64,000 nt of DNA from Epiperipatus broadwayi (lineage: Eukaryota; Onychophora; Udeonychophora; Euonychophora; Peripatidae): contig JAQFVV010012531.1 in NCBI GenBank assembly GCA_028023455.1, forward strand, positions 2,046,001 to 2,110,000, in the 5' to 3' direction. A program made the translations under genes and the position numbers. This document shows, one piece after another, positions 46,131 through 57,385 of the stretch (the first letter of the stretch is position 1; each line of letters opens with the position of its first letter). A model generated the notes under the pieces. The model was given only the letters and a program-made list of their open reading frames with translations. It had not been told where the DNA came from and made no database searches.

Positions 46131-46739
46131 TTTCAGATAGCTTGCATATTTTCAATCCAGTAAACTATAACAATATTGGTTTGAAAATGGATATCTAACT
46201 CTTCCAAGCAGGAAATGAGAACCCATTCAAACCTCATCACTTGATAAATAGAAGCTTAGTTATTGATGTTTCTTCTTCACTGCTTGTTATGAGGAATTTT
46301 TGTAGAAGTCTGTCCTATAATGGACCATTTAAAAGGCTATTTATCTTTTTATCTGTGTATATAAAATAGAGCTAGCTACCTTGTTGGTATTCTGCCATCC
46401 ACATTTTTAATATACTATGATTTAAAAATATATACATTAAATAGAAAATCCAAAAATTAGAAATTTATTTTTTGCACATATTTGCGGAGTCGTGTTTTCA
46501 TTCTCAGTCTGTAATATGGTTGCTCTCTTTTTCTCCAATTTATTAATTATTATATTATTTTATTTTTTGTCAATTATTTTTATTGATGTTTTAATGTATA
46601 TAACTTTTTAATTTAATTGCACCATAATTATGTGTATTTATGTTTAATTAAAACATATATTAAGTAGGATTTTTACTCTTTTAATAATCTATGAAGCATA
46701 TACGATATGCAATGCCTAAAAAATATTAATCACTCAGTT

Positions 46740-48765
46740 AAGGTTCTATGCCTAATAATCATAGCTGTGCAAATTAGATGCAATTGGGTTAGGTTGTCCA
46801 TTTTTTAGAAATATCTAAGCAGGTGTCACATCTCTTTATTGCATTATTGTTGCTGTTGATTAAATATGCCTCTCTTATTTTTCTTTTACAGTCATTTGTT
46901 TCTATACATACAATTTTGGGGTTGGAGGGAATGAAGTCATGGCCAGTCCTAAATTTAGATATTCAAGAAATGTAGAATTGTTGTTGTTGTTCTTCTGTGC
47001 CCTTTTATATGCGTACATGTGTTGAGCAGCTCTTGTTAATTGTTGTCTTTGTCTCCCCATAATATATGGTCTGGCATTCGGGCTGAGGGCAGGTCATGCT
47101 ATAAATGACCTGAGGTGTTTGAGTGAGGTCAATTTTATACTTTGCATTGTTAATAAGTCTGTTAGTATTGACAGGTGTATGGAAACCTATTGTAAATTTG
47201 TCTGATAAGGTTTTAATTATTCGATTTAACACTTTAGCAATATAAGGAAGGGTAATATGGGGGAGTTCCTTTCTTTGGCCATTAGTTGCTGTTTTTCTAT
47301 AAAATTGTTTGATCTTGCTAGTGATGGTTTTATATTTGAAACCTGCTTTTAATAAATCTTTAATGTAACTATTAATGTTGTCTTTTTGTCCACTTAAAAT
47401 TATACTTAAATATGAATATCTAAACAGGAAGGCATTCAAACCTGTGAATTTATGAGATTTTGGAGAATTAGAGTTGGGATGGATACAGCCTCTAACTTCA
47501 AGGGGTTTAATAATCACGATGTAGTTTATTGCTTTGCTTTCTCTTTGTAATTTTAAGTCCAATTAAAGTTATTTCTTTCTTTTCATTTTCCCAAGTTGTA
47601 TTAATAATTAGATTGGTGTGCTGTTATATTTCACTTTGGATATTAGTTATCGTATCTCTCGTGGCTGCCACAAACACATCAACATAATGAGCATATATAA
47701 ACTGTGGGTGGTTGATTAGGTATTTTGGTATAATTAGCTTCTCAAAAATTATTTAAGAAGATACTAGAGATTATAGCACTGATAGGAAGTCTCATCAGCC
47801 AGCCATTTTTCATTGTGTACCATCTTTCTTCAAATGTTGTAAATATATGATCATCCAGCCAAGACAGGAAGGCAGTGATAAAATTGAGGTGCTTCCCCAG
47901 GCACTGATTATTTAAAAGCTCATTATGTACAATTTGAATAGACAATTTTCTGTTGATGGATCTGTATAGTTCTTTAAATCCATAGTTGCTATTTCAAAGC
48001 TATCATTAATCAGTGCGTTTTTGGTTTTTGTAACAAATTGAAATGAAGTGTTGATAGTGTATTTACCAAATCCTACATACTCAATTAATAATTGATTCAC
48101 AATTCTAGCTGGTTTTTAATAATGGACCTCTCCAAAATCCATCATTAGTCGAAGTGGTTCACCAAGCTTGTGCAATTATGGCAAACATTATTGGAGTTTT
48201 TGTTGCAGAGGGATATAATTTATAATATTCTTCCCTAGATATACCTTTATCTTTATGCACGTGAAGTATTTTTGCAATAAATTTGTCCCTATCGAGTTTG
48301 TTGTTAAGATATGAGATTTAGATTTTTAATTTGATCCATCATTTTAATTTATAATCACCAGTATTTAAGCAGCACAAACCTATTTCCTTTATCCTCTTTA
48401 ATCCATATAATGTTATTAGAATTTAGAAACTGTTTGGTCTTTCTGATGTTTTTAGTCCACTCACCGAACTCTGCATGTAACTGTTTATTTCTAATAATTT
48501 TCGCTATATTTGCAATGATAGCATCTCTCTGTGGGTTGTTTATAAGTCTGGCTTCTATATCTGCTATAAGTTCCAACTTTGGAGTTTTCCAATGCCCTCC
48601 TATGCATCGGGCCCTAATGACAGTACTTTCTTTATCTCTGTAGGTGGCATAGATGAAGATCTGTTAATAAAAATATCTTTCTTAGCTACTTGATAATCAA
48701 TGTTTTGTTTATTTGCTAAGAATGCAATCTTGCGTTCGAATCTCATGCTATTGATTCATTCGGTA
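46740..48765 (-). mobile_element. Penelope-like element, near full-length but decayed
   Basis: On the minus strand the blocks run from the N-terminal part to the endonuclease in PLE order: MRFERKIAFLANKQN (near 48750), KKVLSLGPDA (near 48620), ELIADIEARLINNPQ and WIKEDKGNRFV (48576-48355). Then come KTPIMFAII, the palm block FEIATMDLKNYTDPSTENCL (48100-47912) and WLMRLPISAIISSIFLNNF (47945-47742). At 47562-47005 is a 185-aa frame with KPLEVRGCIHPNSNSPKSHK, HITLPYIAKVLNRI and the GIY-YIG sequence CQTIYYGETKTTINK. Continuation SIFEEH-like is degenerate (STFLEYLNLG). Frameshifts and stops occur throughout and the YxDD region is lost. Same family as 1-1190 and 40900-42000. Confidence 0.85.
47005..47562 (-). 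pseudogene. PLE C-terminal region with GIY-YIG endonuclease, 185 aa
   Basis: Longest open frame of this PLE copy. Residues about 1-130 are the connector after the RT; LPYIAKVLNRIIKTLSDK is the conserved segment before the nuclease. Residues about 150-185 are the start of the GIY-YIG domain: VIYSMTCPQPECQTIYYGET, where CPQPEC may be the small cysteine motif found in PLE endonucleases. The frame ends shortly after THVRI, before the second half of the domain, which continues in another frame (KRAQKNNNNNSTFLEY). Not functional on its own. Confidence 0.75.
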
Positions 48766-50480
48766 GTGCAGAGTATAAAACGAGATCGGAGTTAGAATTT
48801 GTGATGATTAGAATGATTTTTTAAAATATATTTTTAATAATTTTAGTTTTTGATTATGGCAAAGAATTTTTAACTTTTTTTTTTTTTTATAAAAGTCATT
48901 CATTGGTTAAGTGAATATTGTTCATCCATATTGCTTAAGTTTGGAAAATATATAATTAATTATTTGAAGTATGATGTATATTTTATTTAGGAAATTAGTG
49001 AATTTATTTGTCATTCCTTAAATTTAATACTTTTTGATCCATTATCCTGAGTAATTAAATTCTCTTTTTTTTTTTCTATCTCTTTTTTCACTCTACCTCT
49101 TCTTTTTCTCTTCTCTTCTCTCTCCCTTCTTTCTTTTTTTAAAATTAAGTTCGTTCACTTAACAGCATTTATCATAATATTTATGCCCACAGAGCAGAAG
49201 TTTGTGAATGGATTGAATCAGAAAAAGTTATATTTAATTACTATTTGTCTACCCACATAGTTACATGGTATACCGCTTACCTCTGCTTGAGATAAGCAAC
49301 CAACTTTTAATTAGGTTAAGTTTAAAAAACAATGTTCTATAATCTAGAAGCTTAACGTGGCATTAACTCAATTAAAGACAGATAAATAATACGTATACAT
49401 GTGCGGTAATTAAAATAGGTTAAAAATAAATTCAAACATATAATTAAAAAATATGACTGTCAGTTTTTAGCTGAGAAAGAAGCAATAGTAAAAACAGTTT
49501 TGTAATTTACTCTTATAATGGATTTCTTTTACCACTAATCTAGTCTTCTTCAGAATCACCGATGAAAGAAGAACTGTACAGGCGGCAGTCCTCTATTTAT
49601 ATGAGCTCAATAGAGATTTACACAAACACTTATTGACCTACGTAAGGTGATGCTTTTGTCAACACATCTCTGTGTTTTTTTTTTTTTTTAATGTTGTGTG
49701 AACGTTTCTTGTTATATACTACAGTGCATATTTTTATTTGTTAAATAATTATTTTCATTTTCTGCTTATTAGCCATTGGGAACATTCATTTGTCTTGCAT
49801 AAAAATTCAACTTAAGGAAGAAATTATGAAATGCTTTATTTATGTAAATAGAAGTTTGTCTATAATATATAAATATACTTTAGATTAAAAAATCAGTAAA
49901 TAAATTACAATGGTTATGAAAAACCATATCTAGTTTAGCTTGGTAATAGAATGATGGGCATAAGAGCTAAATATTTCTAAATAAAAAGCTTAACTTGTCA
50001 TTATGATGCTGGAATGATACATTTCCGCCTGATTTATCTGATTGGTTTTAATCAACAGTTTATTGTCTAACATAATCGTTAATGATATTGATAGTTGTTC
50101 TGGAGACATGACATTTGATCTATGGAAGTGACAGGTTGAGCTTTAAACTTCAAATATTTAGTGGCAAATCTGTGCATCCCAGGACAAATAATCATTCAGA
50201 TATCTTATGACATTTGAGCATGAATCATTTCACCACTGCCTTAAACTGCTCATTGATATCGGAATATATGATTAGTCACTTTATCCCAGTCTCTTAAATT
50301 CAATAGTCTGTAAGTTTTTGTGTCTATTATCTTACCCATCTGTACAATCACTGTTGGTAAAATATTGTGAATTTCTTGATAAAACAAATTTTTTTTTTGC
50401 CATGAACAGGATTTTTTTTATTTTTATGAATGTCCTCGACAGGAAGTTTTTATTTTATTTATAAAATATATAACAGTAAG
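48766..50480. other. AT-rich DNA without recognisable genes
   Basis: Holds pyrimidine-rich low complexity at 49063-49140 (TCTCTTTTTTC-type) and T tracts. No gene seen. Confidence 0.5.
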
Positions 50481-50484
50481 TGTT

Positions 50485-50650
50485 TCCCTGAAGGTTTGTG
50501 ATGGTGGTATTCTAGTTGCATTTTTACATCTAAATGTTGTGCATATACTAACCTGTTGAATGTATTTGGAATATTTAAATAAAGTTAAATTTTTCTAAAG
50601 ACATTCAATACTCATATTAGATGATGGATATAGTCCAATATAAAAATACA
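50485..50650. repeat. Compact relative of the 33463-33905 palindrome
   Basis: Shares CCCTGAAGGTTTGTGATG, AGTTGCATTTTTACAT, ATACTAACCTG, GGAATATTTAAATAAAGTT and GACATTCAATAC with the two arms of the palindrome, in the order left edge then right arm. It looks like a shortened copy that lacks the central SINE-like part. Confidence 0.55.
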
Positions 50651-51164
50651 ACTATAACAGTGTTACATTCTTCTTGTATGTTTATCATTTTCACTACTGA
50701 TATTGGCCATCGGACAGGACATTTTGATTGTTATTGATGTTGCTATGTATGATGTAAGTATAAAATCTTAAATTTCGGTTATAGCATTTTCTTTTGCGAC
50801 ATATTTACTCATTTCTTTCCCTAATATTTTATAGAAATTATTTGACTAGTTTTTTTTTTTACATAAATCCTCTTATGATTTTTTTTTATTCGTTTTCAGA
50901 AATGTTTCAACTGCACTAAATATTACGTGGCTTATTTTTTAGTTGTTGATTATTAATCAGAAATCAGTAACAAAAAATTAAAAAAGAAGATTGTTGGTGA
51001 TTATTTAGTATAGTTGAAACATTTCTGATTAATAATAAAATTACAAAAGAATAATGAAGAGATGATTACTGGCAAAACTGAAACAATTCTGATTAATGAT
51101 AAATATTGAAAAATGATAATAAACTTGATGGTATCTCTATGGTACAATTAATAATAAAAATCAT

Positions 51165-51290
51165 ATGAAAGATTGAAATCTAGTGGTTAGTTCACTACCA
51201 GTTGTGTGAGTGTCCTGGGATTCAAATTTAAAATAGAACTTGGCAAACTTAGGATTGTTTTAGATAGTTATTGCATAGCCAATCCATAAA
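51165..51290 (+). repeat. Candidate tRNA-derived SINE
   Basis: TAGTGGTTAGTTCACTACC resembles an A box (TRGYNNARNGG) and CTGGGATTCAAATTT a B box, with tRNA-like spacing. The body that follows differs from the ATT-tailed SINE family. Confidence 0.45.
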
Positions 51291-51698
51291 CATTCAATAT
51301 TGCCCAATGGATGTATTTTTAGCTGTTTTTGGTTAAAGGATAAAGGTTACAAGATTGTCAAGGTCATCCAGATAAGTGTTATTGAAGTCATGTACTTTGA
51401 CCCAGAAATTTTTACTTTTAGTCTATCACTCTACTAATGTTCTAAATGGCTAAGGGTAGAAAAGTTAATTGAATTGATATAAATTTCTCTACAGATGAAA
51501 TTTGAAAAAATTAGTTTGTTCATACTTAGTATACTCAACATAAGTAGGAAGAATAATGTTTAATGCTTTAAAACTTACAAGTGACTTCATATTATTTTTA
51601 CACAGTTTACTGCAATTTTTACATTATTGTAACATAATGTTCAGTCTCCTACATTTATAATGTAATAAATGATCTGACATCATGTTTACTATATAATA

Positions 51699-51969
51699 TA
51701 GGTAATCCTCAGCTTACTGCCTTCAATTTTTTTAAATTTGGACTTATGTCTAAGACAACACAACCTTTGATTTTTGTAAGTCTCATGCTAAGTGAAAATC
51801 TCTTGGAATATATTGTAGCACTTATTTTTTTGCTATTGTCAATAGTATTTTTTTTATATTCTGCATGATAGTTAATAATAGACTTGTAGAGAAAATCTGA
51901 CTTACATAAAACTCAACTTATGCAAAAGATCTTGAAAATGGATTACTTAAATAAATAGAGGTTTGCTTG
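51699..51969. mobile_element. Possible pogo/Tigger-like MITE
   Basis: The left end TAGGTAATCCTCAGCTTAC and the reverse complement of the right end CAAGCAAACCTCTATTTA match moderately. TA flanks both sides (51697-51698, 51970-51971). The interior TTGGACTTATGTCTAAG and ACTTACATAAAACTC resembles pogo/Tigger ends. No coding capacity. Confidence 0.4.
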
Positions 51970-52257
51970 TATGTAGTCTTTTATGTTTGCAATATAGTTA
52001 CTATATAATAAACTTTGATGTGAAGTATATTATATTTTCAGACTTTTACAAATTACCAAACACTTTCAGTAATTTCATAAAATCTCACTATCAACTAAAA
52101 TTTTAATTATGATTGATTACTATTTGATGTGTGATTTGAATTAGAAATGACTCTGCTTTTTATATTTTTTATTTTCAGTGGGCTCTTTTCTTATATACAA
52201 TACTTACATTAAAAGTTATCTACTACAACTTTTTTTAATATAGAAAATATGCATATG

Positions 52258-52700
52258 TTTAAAAAAGAAAGTTTTTAACAGATGTGTTTTACCAGTTCTT
52301 ACTTATGGATCTCAGGGTTGAACACTTAATAGGAGAGCAATTCAGCAATTTAAAACTACTCATGGTGAGAGCATGTTGAGGATAACAAAAAGGGATCAAA
52401 GGGGAAATACTTGGGTAAGAGTATCATTAACATATATTGAAAAATTTAAGAGACTGAAATGGAACTGGGCTGACCATAGTTATAGAAAAAATAAAGATGA
52501 GTGGACAGTCAAATTCTTAAATTGGATTTTAAGAGATTGTAAAAGGCATAGAAAGAAACTATATGTGAAATGGATAAATGAAATAAAAAAGCTTGTTAGT
52601 ATGATGTAGAGAAGAGAAACTATAAAAAAGAGAAACTGGATTAAACTTGTAGAGATTTTTATTCTGCAGATAAATGATACTAGTTAAATGATGATGATGT
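52258..52700 (+). mobile_element. RTE-type LINE 3' fragment
   Basis: Begins at the equivalent of 22335 (TTTTTAACAGATGTGTTTTA) and runs to a short TGATGATGAT tail at 52688. The frame 52373-52609 reads RLKWNWADHSYRKNKDEW and LRDCKRHRKKLYVKWINEIK, matching residues about 908-955 of the intact RTE protein. 5'-truncated pseudogene. Confidence 0.85.
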
Positions 52701-52776
52701 AATCCAACCTTACCTTACTCTAGAGCCATCTACTATAAACCTGGATCATCAATAGATATTGATAATAATATTCATA

Positions 52777-52817
52777 TTCCCAGACTGATTTCTGGTTTTT
52801 ATCTTCATCAGTGTGGA
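52777..52817 (-). ncRNA. Possible hammerhead-like motif HHR6
   Basis: Minus strand: CCACA, CTGATGA, 12 nt, GAAAT, CA, GTC, TGGGAA. The CTGATGA core and GTC are intact, but stem I pairs poorly, stem II is weak and C15.2 is changed. It lies just after the RTE fragment within a segment resembling Rep-A only around this motif. Confidence 0.3.
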
Positions 52818-53744
52818 CTATCGTTTCATTTACAATGTACTTTGTCATTAACCACTGCAATTAAAACATAACACACAGTATTTTTTTAAAAAATGGTTGA
52901 TTGTAACTATGGTATTGTATGTAGTGGATTAATGTTTATGCTACATTGTAGAGACTAGGGATGAGTTAATTATTTTTTAAATGCCCATTGATTGAATTTT
53001 CTTAATATTAGAATAAAATGTATATATAAATTCACAGGCATTAAAATTACAAGCATGTTGTAGAAAGTTGAATGAAAGTTGTAAAGTTTTTAAATTCAAT
53101 TCAGTAATAATTATTAAATTACTACAATTTGATTTACAACTGCCATATTTCTTTCAGACATTTGAAACGATTTAGTTTGATTATAACTTTGTTAATGATT
53201 ATTAGAAATCATTTATTAGGGAGATATCTTATCATTTGTGGCCTAAATATAAACTTCAAACTTAATTATAATATTCTTAATTCAATTCCCCCCATATATA
53301 ATATCATACACACTTTAAAATCTCCACCCTATCTTTCCTTAAAAGATATGTGAATACGAGAAATTTGGCATTTGCAGGTCAGATTGTAATAATTTAATAT
53401 TAAGAAGTGTATATATATAGGAAAAAAATATGAAAACATGCCAACTGGAAGAATAAATATTTTTTTTTAGCATTTCAAGCAGTTAGTTGAGTGAGAATGG
53501 AGGTTTTGAATTATTTGTAATAATTATAATTAAATTTATCATCATTATTTTTGTTTTTATTCTTCATTATACTGCCTTTAGTACAATTAAGTTAGAGCAG
53601 GACCCAATATTTGTGATCTTATTTGCATTAACTGTAACAGTGGAATTGTATATTTGTGCAATATGTTTCCATAGATTGTGATATATATATAAGAAGACTT
53701 CAGTACTTTTCCTAATATGGATTTTTATCTATTTTTATATATAA
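52818..53744. other. AT-rich DNA without recognisable genes
   Basis: Frames 53129-53353 (+) and 53487-53681 (+) are low-complexity and show no domain. Confidence 0.45.
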
Positions 53745-53747
53745 GTC

Positions 53748-53900
53748 TTACCCATATGGTTAATGCAATGGCTCATCAGTCTCTAGATTTAAGTTCCTTG
53801 GATCGATTCCAGTTTTCTGGTCCTTCCAGCTCACGAATTTCCTATGATTTTTGAGCAGTAAAGCCATTCGATAATTTGATTATAAGTTTTGATTTTATTT
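53748..53900 (+). repeat. tRNA-derived SINE copy 1
   Basis: The head ATATGGTTAATGCAATGGCT (A-box-like) is followed by CTTGGATCGATTCCAG (B box with one mismatch to GGTTCGANNCC) and the shared 3' body CTTCCAGCTCACGAATTTCC ... TTTTGAGCAGTAAAGCCATT. Best-preserved member of this SINE family here. Confidence 0.6.
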
Positions 53901-54114
53901 GAAAATTTTATAGTTACTTATAGGCAGATGACAGAGGCTGGATCATATGATACAGTGCTCTATGCCATTTGTCGCTCGAACTTCTTATGCAAAAAAAGCC
54001 TTTTGCCTTTTTTTTTAAATAGTACAATAACTAGGTAATAATAGTGTAATCCACTTAAAAAAATTTCTATATAAAAGGTCATATCATAAAATTTAATTAA
54101 TCTTTAGAGAAATA

Positions 54115-54240
54115 ATATAGAATATCAGATTCGAGAGCTAAACAGTCTTGAATCGAACTCTTTCTGTTACTTCCGGTGCATGAATGTCGTATGAACTTTT
54201 GTGCAATAAATCGTTCGATTATTGTTTAATAAATTGATTG
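54115..54240 (+). repeat. tRNA-derived SINE copy 2
   Basis: CTTGAATCGAACTC (B-box-like), then CTTCCGGTGCATGAATGTCG ... TTTTGTGCAATAAATCGTTC aligns with copy 1 through most of its length. The A-box part is decayed. Confidence 0.55.
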
Positions 54241-55439
54241 TAAATTCTATGAATTGGAATGGGGAGAGGGTACATATGAGAAACGATCAGATTATTATAC
54301 GTTTACCCTTTTTTTAATTGATTTTTTTTTTTATTATCGATTTTTAAATTTTAATCAAAATGTCCCCGTGATTGACATTTTAATGACTTTGTATGTAAGA
54401 TTAAAGACTTTGACAGGTTAATTTACAAACAAAATGAAAAACGATTAAACATTAGGGATGGGGGGGGGGGTTGGAAATATTTTAAAAATATTCTTTAAAA
54501 TGCTTCCTTTACTAGTTTTTTATTCTCACATAATCTTCGCTTGCTACTTTATTATTGGTTTTCTTTTTTATTCCTAAAGTGTTGTGAAACCCCTTCCCCC
54601 AATCCTTGCTAGTTCGCCAGCTGTTAATCAAATCTTGTATTCTAATTTGTACATTTTTTGCATTGTTCAATTAAAAAGAATTAAATGGTGTAAAAACAAA
54701 TTGAATATTTAATTAGTGCAAAGTTCATTCTTTTTTTTTTTTAAAAAAAAAAAAAACATCGACAAAAGTATGTACATGTGTATGTACATGTGTCTAAAGT
54801 AAATAAACATCATATGATCACTATAGTGAGTTTTATATCTAAAATACTGAGAGCAAGGGCAACATAGACTGGAATTAGAATTCTATTAAAAAATACCTAT
54901 CTCTGTTAACTTTCTTAAATAGAGAATTTACATTTTTCGACATGTAGTATACGCAATAACACCCTCTGTTTTCAACGTTGTGGAAGAATAATGATTGAAG
55001 AGTTAAGTAATACTCCCTCTCCGATGTGGCGAGTAAAAATATTAATTTGGTCAGCTGAATGAACTATTGTAAGAAACTTGCCAATTAGGTATTTATCATT
55101 TGAGCTTATAAGAAACTAACTATGATTATTTTATATATAAATAAAGTATTTAAAGATATGTATATAATGATAAATTAAGAAAGATAAATTCCATAGATTC
55201 ACTATAGGCATGGATACAAAAGATGGCAGTTATTAAAAATTTAAAACACAAAACTGATAGATAAAATTATGATAAAAATATAGCTAATATTATGATAAAA
55301 ATATAGCTACTTTATAAAAGGAACAGTTTATTGAATTATACAAAAATTATGAATATTACCCTAAAAGCATTGAAAACACAATTTTTTATTATAAACCACA
55401 CAATTTAAATAATAATTCTATTATAAATAATAATAGCAG
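54241..55439. other. AT-rich DNA without recognisable genes
   Basis: Contains a G tract near 54461-54470, A/T tracts near 54731-54757 and a repeated GTATGTACATGTGT near 54769-54793. No gene seen. Confidence 0.5.
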
Positions 55440-55870
55440 TTTTAAAAATAATAAAAAATGGATAAAACTTTCGTATTTCCCGAAAATTTATTATACATTA
55501 CTAAAAAAGAAAAATTATATAGATGCAAGTATTAACATAGGATAGTCATATAGTAAAAATCTTGATATATTAGTAAGTAATTATAAAATAAAAGATGGTA
55601 TGAAACATAAAAAAGGAATTGTACGTGGAAATTGCAGTATGATTTATCATGGACATACAGGGAAACAATTAGATATGAAAAGGCAAAAGAACATTATAGT
55701 GCAGTTAATAAAAAAGATGATAAATCTGCCTTTATATATTCATTATTTAAAATACGGACATAAAATAGATTGTGTAAAAAATATAAAACCTTTAAACTAT
55801 ATTAACCTAATTTTTAGAAGGAAGATATATATGAAACCAATTACATCATTTACTACAAACATAATTGTAT
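55440..55870 (+). mobile_element. Penelope-like element GIY-YIG fragment, second family
   Basis: Plus-strand frames read FPKIYYTLLKKKNYI, then (after a stop) SKNLDILVSNYKIKDG and KKGIVRGNCSMIYHGHTGK. The last corresponds to the GIY-YIG signature YIGQTG with I and Q changed. A frameshift near 55676 gives AKEHYSAVNKKDDKSAF, then back to LYIHYLKYGHKIDCVKNIK. The order (connector, GIY-YIG, EH-AV, H-GH-ID) is that of PLE C-termini. The sequence differs from the other three PLE copies, so a second family is likely. Decayed. Confidence 0.6.
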
Positions 55871-55920
55871 GAATATATCTATATAAAACAATTTATGTTA
55901 CATCTGGTAATGATAAATGA

Positions 55921-56190
55921 ATGGAAAATTATATAGTTTACATTTGTACAGTCCTGTCCCCCCCCCCTCTTATATATCATATTGTTGTTATAATAGGTTC
56001 TAGTTACTTTAAAAAAGATTACCAAGATGTTAGGGCATGTTTTATAAATGAGAGATTGAAAAAATTATGTGAGAGAAATGATGTTATGTTTGTGGATGTG
56101 TGAGATTTTTTTATTAGTCTAAGAGAGGGTTATAGTAAAGATGGGTTGCACTTAGCAAAACAAGGAAGTGAAAGTTTTAGGGAGTTTGAT
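55921..56190 (+). pseudogene. SGNH-hydrolase (esterase)-like remnant of LINE-T
   Basis: The frame reads MENYIVYICTVLSPPP, then FINERLKKLCERNDVMFVDV, a TGA where relatives have W, then DFFISLREGYSKDGLHLAKQ. FVDVWDFF followed by SKDGLHL is the C-terminal block of SGNH/GDSL esterases (catalytic D-x-x-H), which are known in ORF1 of CR1-type LINEs. The N-terminal catalytic Ser block is missing, as the copy is 5'-truncated or overwritten. The stop at 56101-56103 and the early end at about 56194 mean no active product. Whether it was a separate ORF1 or the start of a single polyprotein cannot be decided. Confidence 0.55.
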
Positions 56191-56489
56191 TTATAAAGAA
56201 TATAGTTTGGGAAACTTATAAAGGGGATGGAGTTTTAAATTGCAGTATTATCAGAAAGAAGAAAAATGGATGGGATGTAAGAAATAAACAAAGGGTAGCT
56301 GATTTAGATATAAATGTAGATGTGGAGAGGGAATGGGTCTGTAAAATTAATGGTAAGCAAGTCATTTATAAATGTAATGGAGAAGAAAGATTCAAAAGAA
56401 TTTGTAAAAGAGCAGGAAAGAAGAAGATTCAAAAGAATTTATAAAAGAGTAGGAAAGAAGACCAGAAAAATGGCTGGAATTAAACAAAG

Positions 56490-57180
56490 CAGTTAAAAAT
56501 GAAGAGCTTGAAATACTAGCAGTAGTGGAAACACATCTAAGAAAGAAGAAGAACCTATACTGGAAGACTTGGTATGGCAGGGTATAAATAGAAAAGAAAA
56601 AGAAAAAAGGGGTGGTGGTATAGGAGTTATGTCAAAAAAATATTTAAATACTGTTAAATGTCAAGAACATTTGTGGTTTGAGATAAGGTTAGGAAGACAA
56701 GAATGGATGGTGGCTAAAATGTATATAGTCACAAGAGATAGTCAAACTATAATGGAGTGGAACAGTAGCATATATGAATGCCTAGTTAAGGATATACAGA
56801 GTTTCAAAAAAGGGCGTGAAGAAAATAATGGTTATAGGGGATATGAATGGACATATTGAAGAAATTGATGATGTAGATAATAAGAATGGACAGCTTTTGA
56901 AGAATTTTTGTCAGAGTGTGAATTTGAGCATTGGAAATTTATCAAATATTTATGAGGGATAATACACATGGTCTAGAAATAATATATTTCACACAATAGA
57001 TTATGTATTAGTAGAGAAAGAGGGAATGAATAAAGTATGGAAAATTAAAGTGTTTGATAATGAAGAGAGAGTATGTAATAGTGATCATAATTTCTTTATA
57101 ATAGAAATGGTTAGTAATGTGATGGAAAATAGTAATAAAAGTAGAAAGGATAGTGAAAGATGTGGATGGAGAATGAATGA
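56490..57180 (+). pseudogene. LINE-T APE-like endonuclease, frameshifted
   Basis: Successive frames read EILAVVETHLRKKKN (catalytic Glu in ETHL), then 56569-56859 with GGGIGVMSKKYLNTV, EIRLGRQEWMVAKMYI. After a frameshift come MVIGDMNGHIEEID (GDMN in place of GDFN, with D and N kept), HTIDYVLVEKEGMNKVW and SDHNFFIIEM (catalytic Asp-His). This is the APE nuclease order. Frameshifts lie near 56575 and 56820, and a stop near 56960. Confidence 0.75.
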
Positions 57181-57385
57181 TAAGAATGTTAGAAGAATAT
57201 AAAATAAAAGTTGAAGAAACCATGGAAAAGTTGTTTGGGGGTGAATATAAGGATTGGTGTGGTGAAGTAGAAAAAGTGATAAATAGGGTTTTAGGTAAGA
57301 ATATTCAGAAGAATAAAAAGTAATAGAAAAATGAGAGTTAGTAAAAGTGTAAAAGAGAAGGGGAAAGCATGCAAAGAATATAAGT

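Noticed and set aside
29550-54240. tRNA genes at the A/B-box-like sites
   Set aside because: None folds into a clean cloverleaf with proper acceptor and anticodon stems; the repeated bodies after them indicate SINEs.
54461-55966. Mononucleotide G or C tracts (54461-54470, 55956-55966; also 19143 and 31282) as functional G-quadruplex sites
   Set aside because: Single uninterrupted tracts without the four-run spacing expected; they look like simple homopolymers.
56101-56103. TGA in place of Trp in the esterase block as a sign of a variant genetic code
   Set aside because: The same element has many other stops and frameshifts, and the intact RTE ORF uses TGG for Trp and terminates at TGA; simple decay explains it.
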